Shown here: positions 1-8,698 of the stretch, one piece after another
Numbering within the stretch: the stretch's first letter is position 1
Layout: each line of letters starts with the position of its first letter
NCBI GenBank assembly: GCA_036384795.1
Contig: DASVLP010000021.1
Coordinates: 1 to 64,000, forward strand
Length of the DNA: 64,000 nucleotides
Origin: Andeanibacterium sp036384795
GTDB lineage: Bacteria; Pseudomonadota; Alphaproteobacteria; Sphingomonadales; Sphingomonadaceae
Reading direction: 5' to 3'
Translations under genes and position numbers: made by a program
The notes under the pieces: generated by a model
The model's input: only the letters and a program-made list of their open reading frames with translations
Told to the model about the DNA's origin: nothing
Database searches by the model: none

Positions 1-117
1 CCCGTCGCTGTCGTAGACCCAGACATCCTCGCCCCGGACGAGTTCCAATGGTTTTTCGTAAAAGAGCACCGTATTGTTGCCGGAAATCCGGAGGCGGCGG
101 CTCAGCAGATCGGACAT
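1..117 (-). CDS. Class III (PLP) aminotransferase, N-terminal 39 codons only
   Basis: Runs off the left edge of the window. Reading from the ATG at 117, the N-terminus contains FYEKPLELVRGEDVWVYDSD, which resembles the start of class III aminotransferases of the omega-amino acid/amine type, where a phrase like LVRGEGVWLYDADG leads into the first substrate loop. The PLP lysine and the remaining domains lie outside the window, so substrate class cannot be judged. It is the last visible gene of the long minus-strand run, 108 nt after the TonB receptor stop. An amine transaminase here would fit oxidation of an amine released by the two amidohydrolases upstream. The family call is inference from a short segment. 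Confidence 0.6.
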   Translation of the reverse strand, partial: MSDLLSRRLRISGNNTVLFYEKPLELVRGEDVWVYDSDG

Positions 118-225
118 ATTGAATTGATCCCGTATTTTGGCGTCCTGGACCCGCCCTGGGGGAGGCCTTGCGCAGTGAAAGGCCGGTCATCACCGTTCGC
201 GGTTGGAACCGGCCCTGATGCCAAA

Positions 226-2484
226 TTACCTGATTCGATAGGTCAAACTTGCACCGATCCACCGCGGGCGGGCGAAAACCTGCTGAGTGATCCCCAAGCC
301 CGTTCCCGTAATATCGAGATTGTAAATGCGATAACGCTTGTCGGCCACATTATTGACAAACACGGCTGCTTCCCAATGGCCTCCTGCAGGCGAGTATGAA
401 GCGCGCACGTTTCCGACCGCGTAGCCTTCCTCGCGATCCACGGGCGCATTGAAGGCGGTGAAATAGCTCGTGCTGTTCCATTTCCAGTCGGTAGAGATCG
501 AGGCTGTGCCGTCTCCGACGGCGAATTCATATTGGACCGAACCACCAAGCGAATACTTTGGCGCCTGGGGCAACCGGCGGTCGGTAATGCGGCCCGTCGG
601 AAGGACCACATTGAAGATCTTTCCATCGAGAAAAGTGGCGAAGGCACGCAGCGTCAGGCCTTCGACGGGACGAACGTCGCCATCGAGTTCGAGTCCGTTT
701 AGGCGCGCGTCGTCATTGACGATATATTGGCTGGTGCCGATCTGCTCAAACACCTGATAATCATGGTACTGATAGTGGAAGGCTGAAACGTTGAAGTGCG
801 CGGCATTGTCGAGCATCGTGAGTTTCACGCCGCCTTCATAATTGGTCAGCACCTCTTGCTTGAAGGGAATCGCTGCGGGATCGACGGGCTGGAACGAAAG
901 CGTGCCGAAGCCACCCGCCTTAGTGCCGCGGTTGACGCTCAGGTAGACAAGATTGCCCGAACCGAGATGATAGTCGAGCTCAATCTTGCCAGAGACGTTG
1001 CCAAACCGCTGTTTGGCCAAATCGGGGTAGGTCTGGGGATTGAACACGAGCACGTTGGGGCTGCTCGTATCGGTCGCGACATAGTCGAGCTTCTTCCAAT
1101 CTTCCGAATAACGCAGACCGCCGATGACGCTGAATTTGTCGGTCAGCCTGTATTCGATCTGGCCGAATGCCGCGAGGGATTCCGTGTCCAGCACACCGCC
1201 ATAGCGCGAGGATGGACCGCCGATCCCGGAAAAGTCGGCGAAATAGCCATTGTCAGTGCGAATTTTGAGCCCATAGACACCGAGCACCCAATTCACGCGG
1301 GTGCTGTTGTTCGAAAGCCTGAGCTCTTGGGAATATTGGTACGCGCGCTGGCGCGTCGTGTAATTGAACGCGTCGATCGGCGATAGATCGCTGTCTTCGG
1401 TATAATCTTTGCTCAGGTGCTGGTAATCACTGATCGACGTCAGCGTCGCCGTGCCAAGATCCTTTACATAACGCGCGGTCAAGCTCCAGTAGGTACGGCT
1501 GAAATCGGGGGCATGATTGTCCTCCACGTGCAGCGGATCTGCAGGTGGCCTATAACCAAGCGGGTTGCACCCGGCGCAAGTTCCGTAAGGATCGTCATTC
1601 GGCCCCACGAAGGTGCCAAGTCCGTCCGCATCTGCGACCGTAACCGCGGCGCTGTACATTCCGGCGCCGCTGTCATGATCGTTGCGCATCACCTGGCCCT
1701 TGACCGTAAGCTCGCCCCCGGCGAGGTCGGCGGCCAATTGCAGGCGGGCGGCATAGAATTTCGATCCGCCGAGATCGCGGCCGAGATCGTTCTTTATGTA
1801 GCCCCGGTGATTGTCCGTCGTAAAAGAAAGGCGGGCGCGCACCCCGCCGCCGATAGGGCCGCTGATGGCGCCTTCCGTCGCGAACTGGCCATAGCTGCCC
1901 CCGGTGAGCGTTAGAAAACCCTCCAAGTCATTCGTCGGTTTGGCGGTGATGATCTGGATAAGACCGCCGGTCGCGTTGCGGCCGAACAAGGTCCCTTGCG
2001 GGCCGCGCAGCACTTCCACTCGCTCCAGGTCGAAGTTTTGTCCGCTGATGGCGCCAAGTTGCGCCACATACACTTCATCGTTGTAGAAGGCGATTGGCGC
2101 TTCCTGGGAGTCCGCGAAATCGTTCTGCGAGACGCCGCGAATATTGAACACAGTGATGGTTGGGGAATATTGATTGACCTGCAAGTCGGGAACCTTGGTC
2201 GAAATTGCCGTGATGTCTTGCCGCCCGATGGCCGCGATGTCGCTTTGGCCCAAAGCGCTGATAGCGATGCCGACGTCCGACGCCCGTTGCGCGCGCTTCT
2301 GCGCGGTAACCACGATCTCGCCAGGCGCATCCTCCGCTGCGGCAGCGGCGGGAGAGGGATGACTTGGCGAGGCCGAAGTCGCCTGGTCGTCTGCGGGCGC
2401 TTGGGCAAATGCCTGCGATCCGGAAATCAGGCCAAGGCCGACCCATAACACCTTGGCGGGCGATGATATCGTTCTCTGTAGCAT
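226..2484 (-). CDS. TonB-dependent outer-membrane receptor
   Basis: A 752-residue protein with a Sec signal peptide (about residues 1-28, cut after SQAFA) and a TonB box EIVVTAQKRA near residue 56. The plug domain carries the family phrase FDLERVEVLRGPQGTLFGRN, and a long beta-barrel ends in ...LTYRIR, close to the aromatic C-terminus used for outer-membrane insertion. Receptors of this class import scarce or bulky substrates such as siderophores, glycans and plant phenolics across the outer membrane. It lies between the Rieske oxygenase and the aminotransferase on the same strand, so an organic catabolic substrate is more likely than iron. The ligand cannot be read from the sequence. Confidence 0.93.
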   Translation of the reverse strand: MLQRTISSPAKVLWVGLGLISGSQAFAQAPADDQATSASPSHPSPAAAAAEDAPGEIVVTAQKRAQRASDVGIAISALGQSDIAAIGRQDITAISTKVPDLQVNQYSPTITVFNIRGVSQNDFADSQEAPIAFYNDEVYVAQLGAISGQNFDLERVEVLRGPQGTLFGRNATGGLIQIITAKPTNDLEGFLTLTGGSYGQFATEGAISGPIGGGVRARLSFTTDNHRGYIKNDLGRDLGGSKFYAARLQLAADLAGGELTVKGQVMRNDHDSGAGMYSAAVTVADADGLGTFVGPNDDPYGTCAGCNPLGYRPPADPLHVEDNHAPDFSRTYWSLTARYVKDLGTATLTSISDYQHLSKDYTEDSDLSPIDAFNYTTRQRAYQYSQELRLSNNSTRVNWVLGVYGLKIRTDNGYFADFSGIGGPSSRYGGVLDTESLAAFGQIEYRLTDKFSVIGGLRYSEDWKKLDYVATDTSSPNVLVFNPQTYPDLAKQRFGNVSGKIELDYHLGSGNLVYLSVNRGTKAGGFGTLSFQPVDPAAIPFKQEVLTNYEGGVKLTMLDNAAHFNVSAFHYQYHDYQVFEQIGTSQYIVNDDARLNGLELDGDVRPVEGLTLRAFATFLDGKIFNVVLPTGRITDRRLPQAPKYSLGGSVQYEFAVGDGTASISTDWKWNSTSYFTAFNAPVDREEGYAVGNVRASYSPAGGHWEAAVFVNNVADKRYRIYNLDITGTGLGITQQVFARPRWIGASLTYRIR

Positions 2485-2597
2485 CTGAAATACCCCTCCA
2501 TTTATGCAAGACGAGAGCGGGAGCGCTCCTCTTCATCCGGCTTTTCGCCATGACGGCGGTGCGAGATCGGCTTGCAGCCAGTTTGCGTGTGCGCAGC

Positions 2598-3695
2598 TCA
2601 TGTCCGATCCCGAGCCTCCTTGAGGGCCGCTCGATGGAGCCAGCGACGCATTGCAAGGCCCGCCCGATCAGATGACAGAGAAAGCTCGTAACGATCGTCC
2701 GGCGGCGTCGCGGCAATCATTTTCTCGACTTTGGTGAGGCCCGCCACGTCTTCCATGAAGGCTTTCGTGAGCTGTTCCTGCATGAAGTTCGTCACCCCGC
2801 GATCTTGTTGGGCAAAGTTACGGGCATGATGGATGAAGTAATGCGTCGACGTTTGGGTCTCCGGCGTGGCGAAATGGCCGGTTCGAATCCGCGCCTCTTG
2901 TCTCTCGGTCTCTGGCGTATCGAGGCCGTAGAATCGGGCGGACACGACATGGGTCGACGGACCGACGAATTCGGAAGTGGTTATCCGGGCCGCGTCTTTG
3001 CCCATCAGGCCGGTCGGTTCCCCCCAAACCCGCGGAAGGCGCGTCGGCACGACCGAGCGGACAAGCGCAAACCGGCCGTTTTCCTCATCGAGATCCAGTT
3101 CGTAAGGCGCGGTGGCGAAATCCGGCGTTCCGAAACTTTCCGCATGGAGAAACGACAGGTGCGTCAGGTCGAGCAGGTTCTCGTGCAGCGTGATGTAGCT
3201 CGCCGGCAGATGGTAGTATTGCTGGCTTGCCGGCCAGTCATCGTCTGCGATCCAAGAACTGGTCGGCAGTTCGGGGGCCGCAGGCTCGTCGCCCATCCAA
3301 ATCCAAACGAGGGGCCCCTGTTCGCGGACGGGATACGATCGCACGGCCATGCCGCGTGGGCATTCCTTGAGCGCCGGCGCCTCGATGCATCGTCCTTCGG
3401 GATCGTACCGCAACCCATGATACCCGCATATGACCGTGTCGCCGTCGAGCGTGCTGCTGCTCAGTGGGAAAGAGCGATGGACGCATCGATCAGACAGCGC
3501 GACTGGTTCACCCGCGAGAGTGCGGTACAGGACGAGGGGGCGGCCAAGAATGGTGCGCGCTTTGAACTCGCGGGAGAACTCCCAAGCGAAGCCGGCCACA
3601 TACCAGCAGTTGAATATGAACGGCGTCGCGCGGCCTGCCAATCTGGCATCGGCCCGCTGCGATGCCTCGATAAGTTTTTCCATTAAGAGGCGCAT
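2598..3695 (-). CDS. Rieske non-heme iron oxygenase, VanA-like (O-demethylase type)
   Basis: 365 residues from the ATG at 3695, chosen because GGAAAG lies 7 nt upstream; a TTG at 3710 and an ATG at 3683 are alternatives. The Rieske [2Fe-2S] ligands are C71-x-H73 and C90-x2-H93 (CVH ... CGYH). The mononuclear iron site follows in ENLLDLTHLSFLH, with D176, H179 and H184. Size and the early NCWYVAGF phrase match the single-component terminal oxygenases of the vanillate demethylase group, which remove O- or N-methyl groups or hydroxylate aromatic acids and need an external reductase. No VanB-like reductase lies next to it. It follows the P450 gene after a 179-nt gap. Confidence 0.88.
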   Translation of the reverse strand: MRLLMEKLIEASQRADARLAGRATPFIFNCWYVAGFAWEFSREFKARTILGRPLVLYRTLAGEPVALSDRCVHRSFPLSSSTLDGDTVICGYHGLRYDPEGRCIEAPALKECPRGMAVRSYPVREQGPLVWIWMGDEPAAPELPTSSWIADDDWPASQQYYHLPASYITLHENLLDLTHLSFLHAESFGTPDFATAPYELDLDEENGRFALVRSVVPTRLPRVWGEPTGLMGKDAARITTSEFVGPSTHVVSARFYGLDTPETERQEARIRTGHFATPETQTSTHYFIHHARNFAQQDRGVTNFMQEQLTKAFMEDVAGLTKVEKMIAATPPDDRYELSLSSDRAGLAMRRWLHRAALKEARDRT

Positions 3696-3874
3696 AGCAA
3701 TGCTTTCCAAATTCTATTTGACCTTATCGAGCATTCGACCGGCCGTCTGTCCTGCGCCCCCGCTACAATCCGCAGCGTCGCGGGAAGGCCTGCCCAACCG
3801 CGACACGCGTCCCGCCAAACAGGCCCGTAGAAATTCCGGGTTCGCCGGGCGAAGACCGTCTGGACAGGCATGCG

Positions 3875-5068
3875 CTATGAGCGATGCAGCGTGACGACGA
3901 TCGATGGGGCGGTCCGGAACTCCCAGCCGCGGAATTCCGGAGTGAAACCTGCCGCGTATTCGATTCTGGGAAACCGTTCGAGCAGCAGATCCAGCATCAA
4001 TTCCATCAGCATCGGGGCGAAGCTGCGCCCAGCACAGATATGCGGCCCGAATCCGAAAGCGGCGTTCGCCCGCTCTTGGCGGAATATGTCGAACCGATCA
4101 GGGTCGCCGAAGCGCGCCTCATCGCGGTTGGCCGATGTCAACACGGCCCCGATAGCCGTTCCGCGCGGCACGAGAGTTCCGGCGACCTCGATGTCTTCGA
4201 CTGCCGTACGGACTTGTGTGCCGATCGGCCCGACCCAACGCAGCCCTTCATTCAACGCCCTGCGAAGGAGCGTCCCGCGTTCGGCGGCAACTCGCTGGAA
4301 TTGTTCGGGTTGCTGCAGCAGGCCCACAAGGGTGTTGCCCGCCCCGTGGCCCGGCTCCTGCATTCCGCCGAGCATGGTGACCTTGATCGACGGCAGGATG
4401 AGTTCGATCGGCCTGGCTTCGCCGTGAGCCATTCCGGCGAACAGCATGTTGGACAACAACGAATTGTCGGGGTCCTGGCGCAATCGCTCCAAAGTCGGCA
4501 CCAGCACCGCATCGACCTCGGCGCAAGCCGCGTCGCAAATCCGCTGGCGCTGCGGATCGTTTTCATAGTTAATGCCGCCTTGGGCTAGGTCATGGAACCA
4601 GCGCGTAAGCGTCGGACCATCCGTGTCGCGGAAGCCGAGCGTCCGGCCGACGCATATTGCCGACACCATCTCAAAATAGTCGGACATGATGTCGACCGGC
4701 GCGGATTGGGGGAGAGCGTCCAGAGTCTCCTCCGCAATCGGCCGGCACAGCTCGTCGAAGAACTGGATCAGCTTGTTTGGCCGGTAATAAGGATCGATGG
4801 TGCCGCGCAACTCGCGGTGTACGGCGCCGTCGGCGGTAAGAATGAAGGGGGCGCCGAACGAACGTTCCAGCGGCGAACCTTCAAAAGCGGCGACAAATTT
4901 CTCCTGATTGGTCGCGACCGCCTCGGCCGCTTCCCACGTTGTAGCGAACCAAATATTCGCACAGGGTACGTTTGCGACAGGAGACTCAGTTCGCAAACGC
5001 TTATAAATCGCGTAGGGATCGCGCTCGAGCTGTTCGATTGTAATTGAACGGGAGAATTCGGTCAGCAT
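3875..5068 (-). CDS. Cytochrome P450
   Basis: 397 residues, soluble, typical of class I bacterial P450s. The heme-thiolate loop is FGFGPHICAG with C345 as axial ligand, and the K-helix ExxR is E274/R277. The I-helix normally reads (A/G)Gx(D/E)TT but here is GGMQEPGHG around residues 234-242: the acid is kept (E238) while the oxygen-activating threonine is replaced by proline. Some P450 subfamilies lack this threonine and still work, so activity is not excluded. No ferredoxin gene is nearby; the closest candidate reductase is at 23971-25209. It sits between the Rieske oxygenase and two amidohydrolases in a same-strand run, suggesting hydroxylation or dealkylation of the same substrate. Confidence 0.93.
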   Translation of the reverse strand: MLTEFSRSITIEQLERDPYAIYKRLRTESPVANVPCANIWFATTWEAAEAVATNQEKFVAAFEGSPLERSFGAPFILTADGAVHRELRGTIDPYYRPNKLIQFFDELCRPIAEETLDALPQSAPVDIMSDYFEMVSAICVGRTLGFRDTDGPTLTRWFHDLAQGGINYENDPQRQRICDAACAEVDAVLVPTLERLRQDPDNSLLSNMLFAGMAHGEARPIELILPSIKVTMLGGMQEPGHGAGNTLVGLLQQPEQFQRVAAERGTLLRRALNEGLRWVGPIGTQVRTAVEDIEVAGTLVPRGTAIGAVLTSANRDEARFGDPDRFDIFRQERANAAFGFGPHICAGRSFAPMLMELMLDLLLERFPRIEYAAGFTPEFRGWEFRTAPSIVVTLHRS

Positions 5069-5130
5069 TGTCCTTTTTCCCGTTCTTGGTTCGTGAGCAT
5101 TCCGGCGTTCGAAATCGACACGTTTTTTTG

Positions 5131-6849
5131 CTATCGCGAAAAGGCCACTCGGCCGTCGATGAGCACCTTTTCGACGGTCGTATTGTGAACATCGTTGATC
5201 GGAATTGCGAAAGGATCGCGGTCGAGCACGATCAAATCGGCGATCTTTCCGGTTTCGATACTGCCCCGCTCCTTGGCATCGCCCATCTGCCGCGCGCCTG
5301 CGATCGTGAACAGATCGATTGCCTCTTTGAGGGTGATCGCTTCTCGAGGGGCAATCGCCGCCCCGGTGCCCGGATCCCCCGGCGTCCGTCGGGTAACCAG
5401 CGTCTCGATGCCGATCCAGGGATTGGCCGTTGGGGTGCCAGTGGGCCAGTCGGACCCGATTACGACCAGCGCTCCGCTATCGATGGCTTCCCGTGCCGGC
5501 CATGCGCGCTCCATTCTTTGCTTGCCCACGACCTGCAGAACTTCGTCGTTAAGGGTCGTGGGGAACCATAAGTATGGCGAGAATTCGAGGGTGGCGCGAA
5601 GCCGCTTAGCGCGGGCGATCTGATCCTTCCCAAGCAGAGTGAGGTGCGCGGGATCGTGCGTGGGGCCGTCAATCCCGTTCGCGCTGCGCGCGGCCGCGAT
5701 CGCGTCTATTGCCGCCTTTGATGCCGCATCGCCCACCGCGTGGAACTTTACGGTCAAGCCCATCTTATCCCATTGAGTGACAAGCGGGTTCAGTTCGCTC
5801 GGCTGGATCATCAGGATGCCGCGTTCGCGGCCATCGCTCGTCGAGCCAGGCGAAGTATCGACATACGGATCGAGCAGTGCGGCCGTATGCCCAAGGAGCG
5901 GAACGCCGTCCATGAACACCTTTACGCAGTCGGGTCGGAAGTTCGGCCGCGCGTAATCGGAACGCGAAGCCAGAAAGTCGTCAAAGCTGCGAGTGCCGCC
6001 CCAGGCCCGGCCGTAGACGATGCACCCGCGCACCTCCTGCGCAAGGTCGCCTCCGTCGTAGAGATCGTCGTAGGCCTTGGCGACATCGGGCGTCACCAGC
6101 GCGTCGACCAGCGTGGTGATCCCAGTCGAAAGGAGCTGGTCGAGCGCGCTCTTCAGCGCCGTAGCGTTTTCTTCTGCAGTTGGTGGCGGCAGGTGCGCGC
6201 GTACCAGTTGGCTGGCGCTTTCCCGCAATATTCCGGTCGGTTCGCCCTCGGAATCGCGTTCGATCACGCCTCCTTGCGGGTCGGGCGTGTCACGAGTGAT
6301 GCCGGCAAGCTTCAAGGCAGCTGAGTTCGCCCAGGTGCTATGTCCGCTTACGTCGGTGAGCAGCACCGGGTTGGTTGGCGCAACTTTATCCAATTGGCTT
6401 TTGTTGGGCGGCGTATCGCCGAACGATATGCCCTGCCATTGACCGCCAGTGATCCACTCACCTGGCCGTTTGGCCGCGGCACACTTCGCCACGGCGTCGA
6501 AGATCTGCCGGGGCGTAGCTTCTTGCGAAAAGTGGCACTCTCGTGCAGCCAAGCCGGCCATCATTGGATGCACGTGCATGTCGTGAAGGCCGGGCAATAC
6601 GGTCTTTCCACCGAGATCGATCACCGGGACCCCCGTCCTGGCGCGCGCGCGGATGTCGCCATTTGAACCGATCGCGACAATCCGCCCGTCCTCGACGCTG
6701 ACTGCCTGCTTCCAGCCGCTGGGCGTATAGATGTGACCGTTCAGCAGCACGATAGATCCGTGCGGCGGGACTTGCGCAGCAACGGCTGTGCCCGGCACGA
6801 CGGCCAACATGATCGATATCGGGAAGGCGATCTTGCCTAGCGCCTGCAT
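5131..6849 (-). CDS. Exported metal-dependent amidohydrolase (YtcJ/COG1574 type), copy 1
   Basis: 572 residues with a signal peptide (about 1-25, cut near TAVAA), so probably periplasmic. After the N-terminal beta-sandwich segment comes the metal motif DMHVHP (H92, H94). Later motifs are VKFHAVGDAA (metal histidine), DPAHLTLL and IGSDWPTG (catalytic aspartate), followed by GSIETGKIADLIVLDRDPF, the C-terminal signature of the superfamily. Relatives hydrolyse amides, carbamates and cyclic C-N bonds. It is followed by the P450 gene (62-nt gap) and preceded by a second amidohydrolase of identical length, indicating tandem duplication. The substrate is unknown; an N-acyl or lactam-type bond in the compound imported by the flanking receptors is the working guess. 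Confidence 0.88.
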   Translation of the reverse strand: MQALGKIAFPISIMLAVVPGTAVAAQVPPHGSIVLLNGHIYTPSGWKQAVSVEDGRIVAIGSNGDIRARARTGVPVIDLGGKTVLPGLHDMHVHPMMAGLAARECHFSQEATPRQIFDAVAKCAAAKRPGEWITGGQWQGISFGDTPPNKSQLDKVAPTNPVLLTDVSGHSTWANSAALKLAGITRDTPDPQGGVIERDSEGEPTGILRESASQLVRAHLPPPTAEENATALKSALDQLLSTGITTLVDALVTPDVAKAYDDLYDGGDLAQEVRGCIVYGRAWGGTRSFDDFLASRSDYARPNFRPDCVKVFMDGVPLLGHTAALLDPYVDTSPGSTSDGRERGILMIQPSELNPLVTQWDKMGLTVKFHAVGDAASKAAIDAIAAARSANGIDGPTHDPAHLTLLGKDQIARAKRLRATLEFSPYLWFPTTLNDEVLQVVGKQRMERAWPAREAIDSGALVVIGSDWPTGTPTANPWIGIETLVTRRTPGDPGTGAAIAPREAITLKEAIDLFTIAGARQMGDAKERGSIETGKIADLIVLDRDPFAIPINDVHNTTVEKVLIDGRVAFSR

Positions 6850-6924
6850 GAAACAATCATCCTAGTTGGTCGACGGCGGTAAGGTCAGTCGGGAGAGCGG
6901 CGTTCGATGAGTCGATTCCCGATC

Positions 6925-8643
6925 TCAGGGCTTTGCGGGGAAGGGATGATCCGCGTCATAGACGATCTCGCCGCCGATGATGGTCATCTCGACCTTAGTG
7001 TCGTGGACGGTTGTGATGGGGACGTCGAAGATGTTTCGATCTATTATGATGACGTCAGCGAGCTTGCCGCGTTCGATCGTGCCGAGCTTGTCTGAATTGT
7101 ACTGCTGGCGTGCCGAGTTGATCGTGAACATGTCGATCGCTTGTTTGAGGCTGATCGCTTCTTGCGCCCCCAGCGGTTCGCCGGCGCCTCCGGGCGGCCG
7201 GCGGGTGACGAGCGTCTCCAGCGCGATCCATGGACTCACCGACGGAACAACCGACCAATCAGAGCCCGGAACGGCCAGAACGCCGGCATCGAGCGCTTCC
7301 TTGATCGGATATGTCCGCTTCATAAGTTCCGGGCCTACGGCCTTGGCAACGCTCTCCATGATCGGCGACATGGACCAAAGATAGGGCGAGAATTCCTGTG
7401 CCGCGTTGAGGCCACGGACGCGCTTGATGTCATCCGCTGCCACGAAACTGTTGTGGGCCACGTCGTGAACGACCCCGGTAACGCCGTTGGCCTTACGGGC
7501 CGCCTCGATCGCGTCGAGCGCCTCCCTTACGGCAGCGTCGCCCGCAGCGTGGAACTTCACTGTCATGCCGATGGCATCGAAGTGTGTGACGAGTGCATTG
7601 AGATCTTGCGGCGGAACCTGGACCAGCCCTTTTTCACGCCCAGCTTCATTTCGTCCGGGGATCGGCACGTAGGGCTCGAGCATCGCCGCGGTATGAGCAT
7701 CGGTGGGCACGCCATCGAGGATGATCTTGATGCACGACGGCGAAAAACGATCGCGTGCATAGAGCTGGCGGTTCGCGATCAGGTTGGAATCGGAATAGAT
7801 CAGACAGCCGCGCACGCGCTGCTTCAGGTTTCCGGCGTCGGCAATATCATCATAGGCTTGTGCGATGTCGTCGGTGACCAGCGCGTCGTCGAGCGCAGTG
7901 ATCCCTTGTGCGAGCATCGTGTTGAGCGCCCATTGCAACGCCCGCTGATTGTCTTCTCTCGTCGCTGGCGGAATTTGTGCACCCACGGCGAACGACGCGT
8001 TTTCCCTGAGGATGCCGGTCGGGTCACCATTCTTGTCTCGTTCGATGATCCCGCCCTTTGGATCGGGCGTGTCGCGGGTTATTCCTGCGAGCTTCAATGC
8101 TGCCGAGTTGACCCACGAGGTATGGCCGCTCACGTCGGTAAATTGCATCGGGTTGTCGGGGCTGAACTTGTCGAGCATTTGCCGGGTCGGCGAAACTCCA
8201 CCGAACGAAGCTGGCTCGTATGGACGGCCGACTACCCACTCCCCCGGCTTCTTTCTTTTTACGCATTCAGCCATCAATGCCAAAACCTGCTGCAACCCAG
8301 CGTCGGGCGGGAGCTGACAGGTCATTTCGCTTCGGCCTGCGCCCGTGGGATGCACGTGCATGTCGTGAAAGCCGGGAAGGACAGTCTCTCCCTTGAGGTC
8401 GATCACCCTGGTCTGAGGGGTTATGGTTGGCTGGACGGTAGCCTGATCGCCAACTGCGAGAATTACTCCGTGGCCGATCGCCATCGCCGTAACCCATCCG
8501 GACGGGGCGTAGATATGACCATTGGTCAGCACCATGTCCGCGGTTTGCTTGGGGAGATTCTGGCCGGCGTCGGCTTGGGCGTAGGAAGGGCTAACGGCCA
8601 GAATCGCCAACATCGTTGCGGCAAGGGGAGTTCTGTTTTTCAT
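6925..8643 (-). CDS. Exported metal-dependent amidohydrolase (YtcJ/COG1574 type), copy 2
   Basis: Also 572 residues, with a signal peptide ending near SPSYAQA. The architecture matches its neighbour at 5131-6849: DMHVHPTGAG with the HxH metal pair, VKFHAAGDAA, VAHNSF, PGSDWSVV and the C-terminal GTIERGKLADVIIIDRNIF. The two share order and spacing of every motif but differ widely in between (for example LPPDAGLQQV against SQEATPRQIF), so the duplication is old and the copies may act on different intermediates. It lies 55 nt downstream of the large TonB receptor and 75 nt upstream of copy 1, fitting one transcript. Function beyond C-N hydrolysis is inference. Confidence 0.88.
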   Translation of the reverse strand: MKNRTPLAATMLAILAVSPSYAQADAGQNLPKQTADMVLTNGHIYAPSGWVTAMAIGHGVILAVGDQATVQPTITPQTRVIDLKGETVLPGFHDMHVHPTGAGRSEMTCQLPPDAGLQQVLALMAECVKRKKPGEWVVGRPYEPASFGGVSPTRQMLDKFSPDNPMQFTDVSGHTSWVNSAALKLAGITRDTPDPKGGIIERDKNGDPTGILRENASFAVGAQIPPATREDNQRALQWALNTMLAQGITALDDALVTDDIAQAYDDIADAGNLKQRVRGCLIYSDSNLIANRQLYARDRFSPSCIKIILDGVPTDAHTAAMLEPYVPIPGRNEAGREKGLVQVPPQDLNALVTHFDAIGMTVKFHAAGDAAVREALDAIEAARKANGVTGVVHDVAHNSFVAADDIKRVRGLNAAQEFSPYLWSMSPIMESVAKAVGPELMKRTYPIKEALDAGVLAVPGSDWSVVPSVSPWIALETLVTRRPPGGAGEPLGAQEAISLKQAIDMFTINSARQQYNSDKLGTIERGKLADVIIIDRNIFDVPITTVHDTKVEMTIIGGEIVYDADHPFPAKP

Positions 8644-8698
8644 GCTATTTCTCTTTTTGAATCGTTGTCTGAGCGCCGCCCCGCGGCATCGACTTGCG

